A DNA stretch of 64,000 nt, taken from positions 4,946,949-5,010,948 of the forward strand of contig CM064430.1 of the NCBI GenBank assembly GCA_032690845.1, in the 5' to 3' direction. Positions 1 to 11,352 of the stretch are shown here, piece by piece. Below the pieces are notes generated by a model. That model did no database searches and was not told where the DNA came from. It worked only from the letters and a program-made list of their open reading frames with translations. A program made the translations under genes and the position numbers. How positions within the stretch are numbered: position 1 is the first letter of the stretch; every line of letters starts with the position of its first letter. Source of the stretch: Eleusine coracana subsp. coracana (taxonomy: Eukaryota; Streptophyta; Magnoliopsida; Poales; Poaceae).

Positions 1-485
1 AGGCGGATCTCCGGCATGGTAGGGCAGCTGCCCTACCTAACTTCGTAGCGGAAGACGCCCAACCCCTTATACTGTAAAGCTCCGGTGTTCCGCCATCATC
101 CATGGCATGGCGGCGTGACCTTTTTTGTTCTCTGCGTTTGTTCAAAGGAAGAAGAAGAAACAGACCAAATGCTCTATGGTATGGGCTTGCCTTACATTTA
201 GTTCGGCTAGTCAGCTAATGAGCTAATGGGCTGGGCCAAGAACGAGCAGCCTAGACACGAACACACCTGCTGGCCTGTTACAGTGTTGCTAGAGCCTACA
301 GCCAGCAACACTTCAATTGCCGTTTGCATACTTTTAAATAAAGTGGACAAATAGATTTTTGATGAATTGCTATATTACATAATTTTATAGATTTGAAAAA
401 ACTTCTATAGGGTTAACGCCCAAGCATCCATAAAAGTGTGAATGCTAAGTTTTCAACACGGGTTTTTGTGTGAGATCCGCCACTG
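1..485. mobile_element. hAT-type MITE, left end cut by window
   Basis: The window opens with GGCGGATCTC and the inverse GAGATCCGCCACTG closes at 485, giving terminal inverted repeats of at least 10 bp. The CAGTGGCGGA type of end is common in grass hAT elements. The interior has no coding frame. The first bases of the left end and its 8-bp target duplication would lie outside the window; the right-hand candidate duplication is CTTGAGAC at 486-493. Assignment to hAT rests only on the end sequence. Confidence 0.5.
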
Positions 486-1051
486 CTTGAGACTGATGTC
501 AGTGCTATGTACTTGATACTTACAGGAGTAAAATGAAAAGTCAAACGATAAATATAGTATGCTGAATGGGAAAAGTTTTTTTTTTCCTTTTTAATTTATT
601 ATGTTGAACCAGACTGATTTTTTTTTCTTTTTCTTTTATGTTGATCCTATGCAACGCTGTCAAAACAAAAGCGACCACCAAACATCCTAATGATAAGTTG
701 TTGACTTCTATAAACAAAAGTTTTTATACAAATTATATACCAAACAAAACCAACACCAATGTGAAAGCTAGAATTGCAGCTAGGTTGTAATGCTTATCCC
801 ACGATAACTGCTCGGCTATACAAGGTTTGATTTTTTTTTTTCTTGACTCTGTGTTTGGTAGACTGAATCATTATGTGTTTTTGTTTTGTCGTGTTTCACT
901 ACATCTGTAACTAATTTTGAACTAATAAAAAGGAAACTGAACATACTAATAATGATTATTGACATTTTCATTCAATAAAGATCTAATCTTATATCTTTTT
1001 TCTGAAAGAAAAAAAAATGTATGATCGTCCCTGAATGCTCTGATTTTCCAG
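486..1051. other. AT-rich spacer, no gene seen
   Basis: AT-rich sequence with several T homopolymers (around 577, 609, 832) and no supported coding frame. Its last 30 bases end in a 3' splice acceptor shared with the P-B gene: CCTGAATGCTCTGAT followed by TTTTCCAG at 1044-1051. This end is therefore probably the tail of a lost intron-1. No exon 1 like that of P-B is recognisable upstream. Confidence 0.4.
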
Positions 1052-1308
1052 GCCTCGTCCAGTGTGGACACCGCTCTCTTCTCGTGGACTGGTGGTGCCC
1101 TGATAGGGGTAATTGGTGAAACCAAAAACACCTTCGGCAGCTGGGCGACTGCACCAAAAGTGGCGTTCGGTGTCGCCGCAACGGTGGTAATTACATCATT
1201 GGGCACTGATCTCATGACAGCCGGGTACCGCATCATCCCGGTGAGCAGACGCGGAAGGCTCTCTGCCTTCTGTGCCAGGCTTGGCACAGTCATATCTACT
1301 AACATGTA

Positions 1309-1491
1309 TTTTCTTCGTTTTAAAATTATTATCGTTATTGACTTTTATTGTTAATTTTGATTATATATCTTATTTAAAAAAATTTAAAAAATATAATATA
1401 TTTTCTGATAATTTACTTTAATAAATATTTTAAATAAGATAAAAGATAACGAAAAAAGTCAATAACAATAATAATTTTAGAATAGAGGGAG
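1309..1491. mobile_element. Decayed Stowaway-like MITE inside P-A
   Basis: A 183-bp AT-rich segment that folds on itself: the left arm (TTAAAATTATTATCGTTATTG, read to about 1375) is matched by an inverted right arm ending AATAGAGGGAG at 1491. The right end matches the Stowaway type (Tc1/mariner); the left end has drifted. The flanks are TA on the left and CA on the right, consistent with a TA duplication with one change. It separates two stretches that are contiguous in P-B. Confidence 0.6.
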
Positions 1492-1612
1492 CACATCATT
1501 GGCACCGCGTGCAATTTTGGGGACCGTGTTGGATGCGTGGCTGAGATTTTCACTGCGTCTGTCATGACCGTCTTCTGGACATTTGAGGGGCCATCGTTGA
1601 CACTGAAGGCTA

Positions 1613-1841
1613 CTCCCTCCATCTCAATATATAAGTATTTGTTGACTTTAGAAAAGATATTTGACTCTTTGTCTTATTCAAACTTTTTATGGAATATACA
1701 AAAATAAATAAATAATATATATCTAATAATAAAATATATTATAGTAAAATAAATATTTTTTGACAAAAAAGCTTAAGTAAGACACAAAGTTAAAATTGAT
1801 TTTAAAAGTCAATAAATATTTATATTTTGGGATGGAGAGAG
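1613..1841. mobile_element. Stowaway MITE (Tc1/mariner) in P-A
   Basis: 229-bp element with ends CTCCCTCCATCTCAATATA and its inverse TATTTTGGGATGGAGAGAG, flanked by TA at 1611-1612 and 1842-1843. These are the canonical Stowaway terminus and target duplication. It interrupts the P-A pseudogene at a point that is continuous in P-B, so it inserted after the P copies separated. Confidence 0.88.
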
Positions 1842-1963
1842 TATCTCCGATTTCTTGGGGTCGTCTGTGGCGCCGCTAGAGGAAGCCTGCTCTGGCAGTG
1901 GCAGAGATCAATCAACTCGATTCCATGGTCTGAACTCTGAAGACAGCTGCTCTGCGGTGATAC

Positions 1964-2053
1964 GTAGAACTGCAGATTACTCACTGGAGGACTGGAGGCC
2001 CTGATGCTCATAGGATCTTCGCTAGCCGGATGTAGAACTGCAGATTACTCACT
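1964..2053. repeat. 22-bp direct repeat pair downstream of P-A
   Basis: GTAGAACTGCAGATTACTCA occurs at 1964 and again at 2032, 68 bp apart, both identical over about 22 bases. It looks like a short local duplication in the former 3' region of P-A. Confidence 0.7.
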
Positions 2054-2155
2054 CCTGCCAGCTCATAGAAAGGCAATCACACTGCTAGTTGCTGCTATGC
2101 TAGCCCACTAACTTGACAAACACTGATACCTGGAAGGTTCTTCTTGTCCGACGCT

Positions 2156-2262
2156 GTTTACTTCAAGAAAAACTGAAGGTCTAGATTCCTGCAACTAGAG
2201 CACCAATTGGCTTAATCTGAGATTGATGGCTATTAAAAGAGTTGCATCTCCATGGAAGAAGG
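2156..2262. repeat. Dispersed block, partner at 13697-13797
   Basis: About 105 bp, from the CTTCAAGAAAAACTGAAGG start to GAGTTGCATCTCCATG, align with 13697-13797 (CTTCTCAAGAAAAACCGGAGG to GAGTTGCATCTCCACATG), with small indels. Here the block lies just downstream of P-A. The partner lies 0.5 kb upstream of P-B. This suggests that the P locus was duplicated together with flanking DNA. Confidence 0.65.
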
Positions 2263-3854
2263 TTCAGATGGAGGAACGAAATAGGATAACCTGACATAAA
2301 CAAAAACAGATCATGCTCCTCTGAACACTGCCCTTCATCCTGCCCTGCCCACCCTTGAAAATCAAGGTAACAAGATTTGAAGATCCAAATTTGAGTTTAC
2401 ATAAGTTACGAGCATACAAAGAGGTAGGTAGTAAAGCCTGGCAATAGAATGACTGCAATAATGCGCTATGGATAATATAATGAGCATTCGTATAAGATTA
2501 TATATTTTCTAGATTTTAATCAGCTGAAAATTTTGAGTCAATGATTTACTACTTTGTGTTTTAATTTTTTTATAGAATTATATGTATAATAATTATAAAC
2601 CATTATATCTAGATTTAATAGCTTAAGAAGATGATTGAAAATAACCCAAACTTTTAATCAGCTGAAAATTAGTAAGTCCCATAAAGCTATCATGCTTTGT
2701 AGCCGAAAAAAAAAGAATAAGTAGTATTCCAACAGGATATTTTCTAGAGGAGCCACACTTGTCGAGAGAGGAGAAGGATACCTTGCACTAGCAAAAAGGA
2801 AAAAAATCAGGCTACACAGTGCAGAGCTTCGATCAGCAAACCAAAATCAGACAAAGGTATGATGTATATGGATCAGAGCAGGGGATTCAAATCCAAAGCT
2901 CTTCCATCTGCGAGCAAATCACGCCACTATGATTGTGTTTCTTTCATGCACTGCAAACAAGAGCGATGTGAAACCAATTTAGGCTGTAGTTTGTATTTGT
3001 GTCAAATATATATACACAAATTGATTACAAATTGGACTTGAGTCATATTATAGGTGGTTAGGAATAGAGTTTATATTGGATTTGTATTCCCGAGTCATAT
3101 ATATGGGCGTTATAACTGTCAGACAACAGATGTAGTAGGCAAGGGGCAGCAGCGGGCAGAGTAGTGCGCCAAAAAAGCGGTCAGGCCGTACGTGCAATGT
3201 GCTCCTTATACCGATATTGCTACTGATTTTATAAGAAGGAACGTTATCTTGCCTCAAGGATATAAACACATCCATGAATCTCATTATAAAACATTATATT
3301 TTGACAACGTTCTCTTTATCTTGTGTTCTTAGCTGATGATATTAGGATATCGCCGCTTTCATGGCTTCTAACACACCTTCGGTTCCAGCAAGGCACACGG
3401 TCTGGCCTAGCAAGCGATGTGGCACATTAGCAGTATAGCAGCCCGTAAAAGTATGGTGGTCCTGTCACAAGCTACATTTTTATTTTTTTATTCCGAATTT
3501 TATTTACAATTTTCTATAAGTCTATCATTGAATTTATGTATTTAAATGCAACTCAACATTTGAAATGCTTGTGTTCAATACGATTTGGAATATAATCCAA
3601 CACGTTTCAGTTACCAATTCAACAGCTTTAAAAAAATATATATATTCTATTGGTATATTGTAAACATTAAAAATATTGGAAAATATTTGAATATTATAAA
3701 TTAGATCAAACCATTTAAAATTTTTGAATCTATAGTTCCAATAACATCGTGTGTAAAACACTGAAACAATAAAAGGAAACATCGTCACCCTTCAAAATGT
3801 AGTTAGCAGGAGAGTTGGTCACCGATCCCAGGCGCCGACAATCTAACACCACGC
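2263..3854. other. Intergenic, nothing recognised
   Basis: AT-rich DNA without supported genes. Short open frames here have no family resemblance and random composition. No terminal inverted repeats with target duplications were found. Confidence 0.4.
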
Positions 3855-4193
3855 TATATAAACACGCAGAAAAGCAATAGTCCACACTCCACAGCCAAGC
3901 TCAGCTCAAACATTAGATAGAAGCACAGACGTGCACAAACACAAACGGTCAACCGGCGAGCCCAACGCATCTTCCTCACCTTGCCGCGCATGCCGGCGGT
4001 AGCAGGAAGCCAGGAAGGCAAAGGGCAGGCAAGTGAGGCCCAACGGTCAACTGGCGAGCCCAACAGGCCTGGCCCAATTATTGGGTACGCAAGGCCAGGC
4101 CTTCTGCTCAGACACTCGCTGTTAGGCCTGGGCGCGGTCCGAATAATCCGAACTTTAGTTTTCGATGCGGTTTTTAGTTTGGAAGAAGTCTAA
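3855..4193 (+). promoter_or_regulatory. TATA-led, promoter-like stretch with short open frame
   Basis: A TATATAAA box at 3855-3862 is followed by an A/C-rich leader of the kind seen in plant 5' UTRs and an ATG at 3990. The frame opened there runs 67 codons to about 4193 with no recognisable motif. A 24-bp segment, CGGTCAACCGGCGAGCCCAA, at about 3947 recurs with one change at about 4045, so part of the leader is a local duplication. It may be the promoter of a gene whose body has been lost; expression evidence is lacking. Confidence 0.3.
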
Positions 4194-5601
4194 TTTACTT
4201 CCCTCAACCATCACAAGAGTTCGTTTTTTGTCCTCTAATTACAAAATCGGGTAAAATGATTCCTTAAACTTTCAATTCCATTTGTTTTTCCTCCTCGGCT
4301 ATCACATGAGTTCGGCTACTTCGGTATTAATAGGCTATCATCTGCATGAGATACTCACTGGTTTTCTTTTGGGTGTTGGCTCTGGTTTGAAGATCAGGAA
4401 ATCACTGAGAGTGAAAAGGAAACAATGGTGACTAGAAAGGCTTTTGCAATTGGTCTCTATCCAGAAACTATGCACTGTCTTGCTCGATGTTGATTGACAA
4501 ACTGTAATAGTTAGTAGCACCTGGTGCTTTGTTTTTTTATTTTCTCATTAGCGAGTAAACACTTTGCATGCGACTATGCGAGAGAATTGTAATTTCGTTT
4601 CAAAACTGCTCTTTTTTGCACTATGCAAGTACCTACAAACAAGCTGAGCCTATAGAAAAAAAAGAAGAGGAACACACAACCCTGACAGAGTGCTACACGC
4701 CTACACGATGCATCAACCAGGTAGTCACACACACACACACATATGATTAAAAACGTGAATATGTGATTAAAACATGATTTTTTGGGTCATCACAGCAATT
4801 GATTGCCAATCGAACAGGTCGATTAGCTGCTTGTTTTTTTTTTTCAAAAATCAACATTATTAAGACACTTATTCATTAATCTTTGAGGCTTGCCTAATTG
4901 ACCACTCCTATATTTTGTGGCTGGCTCCGCCACTAAGCACGTAAAAGGTTACAAACAACATATGCAATTTTGAATACTAGATAACAAAAGTGATTAAAAA
5001 AGTGGTTTGCCTTAAGAGTTGGGGTCCCACGTTGGATCTAGGTCTTTGTGAATCCCTTGCTCGTACTTGTGAGTCTCTGGCTGGTGTGCATTTTGAATTG
5101 AGAACGAAATGGATAAGCTATGGCAACTACAGATGAATTTGACTCAAATTTGAATTATAATTCGTAAGGCACGTGGCTGAAGATTTGAAACTAATGCGTA
5201 GAGAATGATTTACATGAATCTAACGCACCTCATTCTGAGCTAAAGAGGAATAATTTCCTATGAATTTTCTAACAATAAATGGAGATAATAAATTTCTGAA
5301 AATATACAAATAATATTCCAGATGAATATTTCTAGAATCTTGTACTTCACTGACACGTGGGCCCCACTGATCATAGATCACTGAGATACAGACATACAGT
5401 CCTACGGTGTACCACAAGTCCACAGACAAACAGAGCAAGGTCGTCAGGATGGGCCAAAACCATTAATTATCCCAGGCTGCATCTCGGCCCACACGCCTCA
5501 CGGCCCAGACACACCACTGAAGAAGTGAAGAGCGACGAGGCCGCAACTCGGCCCAGCCACACTGCGGCCTTAGCAGCGCAAGCAGCCCAGCAGGAGCGGC
5601 G
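4194..5601. other. Intergenic with (CA)n and a hAT-like end
   Basis: Contains a short (CA)n run at 4724-4741 and, at about 4918-4935, GGCTGGCTCCGCCACTAAG, which resembles the right end of grass hAT elements. No matching left end was found upstream. No supported gene. Confidence 0.35.
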
Positions 5602-6110
5602 ATGGAGGGTCCACGTCGACGCCTCCGCACGGGCACTCGCCGGTCGCCGCCGCCCGCTGTGAGCCCCTTCGTGCGTGAGTTCGATCAGGGACCCCTTCCT
5701 CGTGCTGGCCGTGGCCGTCCTGGCGCGCTGATCCTAAGAGTGCAGGTTTTTATTTTCGTGGGCCAATGGGTCAGTTTAAAATTCTCTAATAAAATGAATT
5801 AAAATTTTCTTCTATCTTATAAAATTAATAAAATAAATGAATAAGAGGGCTGACCCACAACTAGCTAGCCATTGGATACCCACCTACATCTCTCTGATCC
5901 TCTGCAGGTGGCTGGTGACACAGAAGCCCGGCCTCCTGTTTGTTTTTTTAAGAAAAGCCCGGCCTCCCGGCCCGTTCCTTAGGCTCATCCACCTCCTTCG
6001 CTGTGGTGTTCTTCGCGCCTGCCCTCTGGATCGCCCACGAGCGGACGCGGATGAAGCTCAAGGCCGACCAACAGCAGCAGCTCGTCTTTGGCGCTGTAGT
6101 CCCCAACTCC
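5602..6110 (+). pseudogene. Family Q copy A: two-helix protein pseudogene
   Basis: Broken paralogue of Q-B at 33017-33391. From the ATG at 5602 the frame reads into PPPAVSPFVREF, matching PPPAEFSPFLREL of Q-B. A 1-base shift is then needed to continue through the first hydrophobic segment. An insertion of about 170 bp (roughly 5743-5909) follows, flanked by similar CTGATCCT..TGCAG strings, so it may be a retained intron or a filler duplication. After it comes VTQKPGL, a second 31-bp insertion in which GCCCGGCCTCC is duplicated (5928-5968), and the second hydrophobic helix with the QQQQLVF tail at about 6070. Not translatable as a whole. Confidence 0.6.
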
Positions 6111-6204
6111 CGGCGCCCGTTGCCGGAGAAGACGATCACCCCGTGGAACACCTGGAACGCACACACGCGAAAAACAGTGGAAGACAGAGTTGTTTGTGCC
6201 GTAA

Positions 6205-6547
6205 GGCTAGTCCTAATGGAGGATTTTATTTTATTGTTTTTAAGAGGACATGTCATCAAAAATAATTTAAAACTATAAATAAAATAATTTCTCTAATGTA
6301 TGATTTTATTTGGGTGTTTCATTACACTTAATTCAATGTTTTTTCATTGGTCGTATATAAGATGAAATGAAACTTCTCTCCTCCAATGATAGTATGATAA
6401 TATTTCATTTCTAGAAAACTGCGTATACTCACTTTCATCTAAATAAAACTCCATCCCTCTCTCTCTTTATAATTTCATTGTCATGTCATCAAAATTGCTT
6501 ATGTGACACCTTATTTATTGAAAATAAAACTCTTATTGGGACTAGCC
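6205..6547. mobile_element. Tourist-like MITE (PIF/Harbinger)
   Basis: 343-bp element with terminal inverted repeats GGCTAGTCCTAAT and, on the other strand, GGCTAGTCCCAAT, extending through TTTTATTTT. The flanks are TAA at 6202-6204 and TAA at 6548-6550, the 3-bp duplication expected of PIF/Harbinger elements. No coding capacity. It lies between the Q-A pseudogene and the copia LTR. Confidence 0.8.
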
Positions 6548-6566
6548 TAAACTAACCGGCGTTTTC

Positions 6567-6847
6567 TGTTGTATTGGAAGTAAACTTATAATCTAAGATT
6601 ACAAAAAACTGGTGGCTATCACTTGCCACGACGCAGCGATATTCTCGCCTCCGCATCAGTCGCGCCAACCCACAACTTAGGAGACCAGACCATCACCTCC
6701 ACCTAGCCCATGACTCAACGAAAACAAAGGAAAACCAGTGCATGGACTCATGTAGCAACGGCCTGTACATTGACGCACTCAACAATGAGCTCCTTTCTTC
6801 TAGCAAGACTAAAACAAACTAACTAACCGAGCTTGGATTATCTAACA
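6567..6847 (-). repeat. Copia LTR (3' LTR of the truncated element)
   Basis: On the minus strand it runs from TGTTAGATAATCC to ATACAACA, 281 bp, with TG..CA ends. It is preceded on that strand by a polypurine tract, TTAGGGGGAGAT (6848-6860), directly downstream of the pol stop. There is no second LTR in the window because the 5' part of the element is missing. Confidence 0.75.
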
Positions 6848-6873
6848 ATCTCCCCCTAATTCATGCTCGGTCT

Positions 6874-7842
6874 TTACCTCAGCCTGACAACGCCAATCCT
6901 GTCATGGAGTTCGCATAATCTCGCGCGCCCGAGTGACTTCGTCAGAATATCAGCGAATTGCTCTTGAGTGCTCACATACTCCAGAGATATCCTCCCATCC
7001 TCCACACAGTTACGAATGAAATGATATTTAGTATCTATATGCTTACTTCTGTCATGAAGAACGGGATTCCTGCTCAAAGCAATTGCCGACTGATTGTCCA
7101 TCTTTAGAACAGGTTGCTGGACGTTGGCACCTGCAATGTCGCCCAGCAGTCTGGTGAGCCACACAGCCTGGCAAGCCCCTGCTGCTCCTGCCATGTACTC
7201 AGCCTCACAAGTTGAGAGAGCAACTGTCTTCTGTTTTTGAGATTGCCATGAGGCCACCATCTCTCCCAGGAAGAAAATCACTCCTATAGTACTCTTTCTT
7301 TTATCCACATCTCCCCCCAAATCACTATCAGAGTACCCTGTCAGCCCATTGTTACCCTTTATGAACTTGGGGTAGATAATACCATAGTCTGCAATGCCTG
7401 CAATGTAACGCAACAAATGTTTGACTGCAGCAAGATGCTCTTGTCGTGGTTTCTCCATGAACCTGCTAACATACCCTACTGCAAAAGAGATGTCTGGCCA
7501 TGTATGAACCAGATACCGTAGACTTCCCACCAAACTGCGATACATGGTCGCATCAACCTCCTCTGTTGTGCTTCTACTGGACAACTGAAGCCGAACCTCC
7601 ATTGGAGTGCTGCAGGGATTGCAGTTCTTCAACCCTGCCTTCTCAAGCAACTTCCTTGCATATGCAGCTTGGCCCAGTGTGATGGTTTCTTTGCTTTGCT
7701 TCACCTCAATTTCCAGGTAGAATGAGAGAAGCCCAAGATCACTCATGCGAAAAGCTTGGCGCATTTCCTCCTTGAACGCCTCCACCACTACTGGACTAGC
7801 ACCAGTGATGATTAGATCATCCACATAGACACCCACCACCAC
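6874..7842 (-). pseudogene. Copia pol, RT C-terminal part and RNase H
   Basis: Encodes the last part of a Ty1/copia polyprotein. The frame opens just before YVDDLIITG, the copia reverse-transcriptase active site with both aspartates present, and continues through the LLRYIAG segment to the RNase H domain (GYSDSDLGGD, STCEAEYMAG, DNQSAIALS, KHIDTKYHFIR). The stop lies 27 bp from the polypurine tract and LTR. Upstream the frame is closed by a TGA just before the VVVGVYVDD segment, and the RT N-terminal half is in another frame, so the enzyme could not be made. Confidence 0.85.
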
Positions 7843-7996
7843 TCACTGCCCTCCAATGCCTCTGGTGTACATGCCATGCTCACTGTCACACCTTGCAAAC
7901 CCCATCATATGCAGACTGTGATCAAGTTTCACATTCCACGCCCGTGGCGCCTGTCGCAACCCATACAGTGCCTTGCTGAGCTTCAGCACCTTTGCT

Positions 7997-9590
7997 TCAT
8001 GACCAGCAGTGACAAACCAGGTGGTTGCTGGACATACACCTCCTCCTTGAGCTCAACGCTGATTTGACATCCATATGATACACAAACCAGCCCTCTTGCA
8101 CTGCAACTGCGAGCAACATCCGAACTGACTCCATCCTTCCTACTGGAGCAAACACCTCATCAAAATCAACCCCCTGTTGCTGCACATAGCCCTTTGCAAT
8201 GAGACGTGCCTTGTGCTTGACGATGTTTCCTCCCTCATCACGCTTGAGCTTGAACACCCACTTCAATCCAATTGGCTTGTGACCGCGGGGAAGGTCCACC
8301 GGCTTCCAGGTTTCATTCTGCTCAATTGAAGCCATTTCCTCCCTCATGGCCTTAAGACAGCACTGCTCGCGTTTGGCTTCTTCAAATGTGGCCGGTTCCC
8401 CATCACCTACTGCCACCAGAAGTTCTCCCCTAGCTTCTTCACGTTCTGCATCTCCAGATAGAGCAAAGCCGCGAGCAAGAATATTTTCTACCTTCCTAAA
8501 GCGCAGTGGTGCCTCGTCGTTGTGATCATCATCCAGGTCGAGCCCCTGGCTGGGTGGAGACACAAACTCCACGCCTGGCACTGCTGGTTCAGGTGCGCTG
8601 CCCCCTGCCAGTTGCACGGGGGTGTGCGCGCTGCTGGACGCGCGTGCCGTCGAGCCCTGAGCGCTCCCTCCTGACACGGTCGGCGTCATGCTCCGGGACG
8701 TGGTGGACGCAGTCGATGGAGCGCGTGGTGGCGATGGAGTTCTGGGCGCGCCCGCCACGCCAGCGCCGCCCGGCGCGTAGACGTACTGGACGATGAATGG
8801 ATCAGCGTGGTCGTCGTAGGTGTTCATCTCCGCGCCGTCACTCTCCCAGTTCCACGCACGTCCTTCTTCGAACACCACGTCACGGGAGACATGCACCCGA
8901 TCAGTGGGCAGGCTGTAGAGCCGGTAGGCCTTGGTCCCCGGTTCGTACCCGATCATCACCATCGGCGTGCTCCGATCATCAAGCTTCTGCAGGTGGCCTC
9001 CAGTGTTCTTCACATGTGCAACACAGCCGAACGTGCGAAAGAAATGAACAGCGGGCTTGATCCCATACCATGCTTCGAACGGCTTTTTGTCCTTGAGGCT
9101 CCTCGTCGGTGCGCGGTTGAGCACGAACACCGCCGTGGTCACCGCTTCTCCCCAGAACCGCCCTGGGACACCCATGGCCTTGAGCATGCAGCGAGCCATC
9201 CCCAGCATGGTCTGATTCCGGCGCTCCACCACGCCGTTCTGCTGCGGCGTGTATGGCACGGTGAGGTGGCGCTGGATCCCTTGGTTGGCGCAGTACTCCC
9301 CGAACGCCAGCGCCATGAACTCGCCGCCTCGGTCGGAGCACAGCGTTCCCAGCTTGTGCCCGACCTCCGCCTCTGCCCGTACTTGCAGACGCATGATCGC
9401 CACAGCCGCTTCATCCTTCGTGGCCAGGAGCACCAGCCACATGTACCGGCTCATGTCGTCAACGATGTGTAGGAACAACTTCTTGCCGCCCGGCGTCGGC
9501 GGCGTGACCGGCCCACACAGGTCAGCATGGACCAGCTCGAGTTGCCGCGCCGCCTTGTACTTGCTCGCCGCCGGGAACGGGAAGATTAAT
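7997..9590 (-). pseudogene. Copia pol, integrase and RT N-terminal part
   Basis: Continuation of the same copia element. From 9590 the frame reads ELVHADLCGP, the usual start of the copia integrase core, then FLHIVDDMSRYMW, SDRGGEF and YTPQQNGVVERRNQT, supplying the D,D,E catalytic residues. The GFKY-like linker and the RT start (KWVFKLKRDEGG, KARLIAKGY, DVKSA) follow. After DVKSA roughly 10 bases are missing relative to other copia elements, and a second 1-base loss follows near 8024, so the frame ends early at 7997. Sequence before ELVHADLCGP (gag, protease, integrase zinc finger, 5' LTR) is absent: the element is cut at about 9590. Confidence 0.85.
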
Positions 9591-11293
9591 TTTCCAGTTT
9601 TTGCTTACAGCTATTTCTGGGCATATAAAGGAAGAAGATGGATACATTCATGTAGAAAAAAGAGAGTTATGTCTATCAACGTCATTCAATGTAAGAAATA
9701 CATAATTTACTGTGCAGTGAGAAGCCGAAAAGCAGATAGTATTGCATCTGCTAGCACTTTGGTTCTCCACCATGTATGACAGACAATTGATACACTCATG
9801 ATAGCCCCATATTGAGGTCCCTAGTACCTCAAGTATATCTTCAAAATATAAAACTGAGAGATCAAGGATGTATGACAAACGGTCATCTATTTCAACAAAG
9901 ATGAGATACATCACAGTTTCAACCCAAAATCCCCCTGAACTATCTATGGAAATGATCAACATTTCTGACAAAAGGAACAAATTATTCATTGACACTGAAA
10001 TGCTAAAAACCAGTTAGGACATTAAGTATGTGACAATCATTAGTGGTTCAGAATGGACCAAAACCAATATTCCGAACAAGTCAATCTCACCTTCCAATGC
10101 TGCAGTCAACATTGTGATACTCATACTACTTATAGTTCCAATGGTGCAGTCAACATTGTGATTTTTGCAGGACACACTTCTATTGGACACCAGGTTTCAT
10201 TAGCTCGCAGTCGCAGAAAATGGTAATAAGAGTACAAACATTCCAAGGCAGGGCAGTGATCTTCAAAGTAAGGATCCCACAGATTATCTCAGGTAACAAG
10301 AACAGACAATGGCATATGCTGCTATAGCATTTTGCGCTTCACAGAAAGTCACACAAACACTAGTCAGAAAAGAGCAATCTTGCAGTTCAATTAGTTTTGT
10401 TCTCCAAATATCGACAGCATGGTCCAAAAAGTGCACCATGTTTCATGTACTACTAGCAAAGTGTCCGTGGCTTGTTACGGGTTTTTAAAAACAACAAACT
10501 ATAGACACAGATATTTTTAATATATAGAGTACAAAACATAGCAATAATCAATCAATATCCATGCATATCCTTACATAGTTTAGACCTCCACACATTAGGT
10601 ATTTCAACATTCCCTAGAAAAGAATAGATATTTCAACATTACCTTATAAATATTTGAAACCATTAAATATATAATTTAAATGAATAGGCAGATTTCAATT
10701 TATCTCAACTTCTATGATGTAAGGACTTTTTTTTATATACGTGGCCCATCAACCTTTGTCCTTGTCCTTTTATTTTCACCATTACATTTTCTTTTACCTT
10801 TTGAGCTCTTGTTTGATTAATTCCTAGTTGATGATCTTCAAAATGCTTTCTAGTTTGCTCTTCCTTTTTGGTTATTATTAGTCAGCTGCTCCAATACTAA
10901 CAGAATCAAGAGAATCCCTTTATTTATCGATAGTAAGAAATATATACACTAAATTCCATGAACAGGAAATTGCAAGATAACAATAAGATATGAAAAGCTT
11001 GAGAAACTATAGAAGTGTAAATTATCATCTAGTAGGATTCAGTACCTTGTGAGCTGGCTCCCTAGGCAAAGCTTCAGTTAATCAACTCCTTTTAAAATCT
11101 ATAATTTTGAGGGAGGTATTACTTTGATTTCTTTAGCTAACCAATCTTATATTGATGTAAATTACACGTGTGATACATGATCAACGTTAATGGAAGGATC
11201 ATTGCTAAACTGTAACCAAGCAGATGCAGGATGGGGAAAAGCAGAGGAGAAATCACTTGTTTTTCAGTGACCTCTATCTCTTTCTCCATTTCT

Positions 11294-11296
<3 letters not shown>
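9591..11296. other. Intergenic; one half of a dispersed duplication
   Basis: AT-rich DNA without a supported gene. The stretch 10118-10268 (CAGGACACACTTCTATTGG, then GGTTTCATTAG) aligns with 11895-12045. Within the first copy TGCAGTCAACATTGTGAT is itself repeated (10101 and 10145). Confidence 0.45.

Positions 11297-11325
<29 letters not shown>
11297..11325. repeat. (CT)n microsatellite
   Basis: An uninterrupted CT dinucleotide run of about 14 units. It encodes RERERE on the minus strand in a frame that I regard as spurious. Confidence 0.95.
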
Positions 11326-11328
<3 letters not shown>

Positions 11329-11352
11329 GATTGAGCACACAATATCTCTAAT

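Larger units (their letters stand above)
1052..1915 (+). pseudogene. Family P copy A: membrane-protein exon 2 pseudogene
   Basis: Decayed paralogue of exon 2 of the P-B gene at 15368-15826. Three blocks align to it in order: 1052-1308 (in frame, with the LMTAGYR and FCARL motifs also seen in P-B), 1492-1612 (the GGATGCGTGGCTG stretch) and 1842-1915 (the CTGTGGCGCCG stretch near the C-terminus). The gaps between blocks are exactly two MITEs, 1309-1491 and 1613-1841. The splice acceptor before the exon is conserved with P-B. No exon 1, and the frame is lost after the first MITE, so no product is expected. Function of the family is unknown; the residual protein is hydrophobic. Confidence 0.72.

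Noticed and set aside
8506..9779. Plus-strand frames opposite the copia integrase
   Set aside because: Antisense shadows of pol; the minus strand holds the D,D,E and YVDD motifs.
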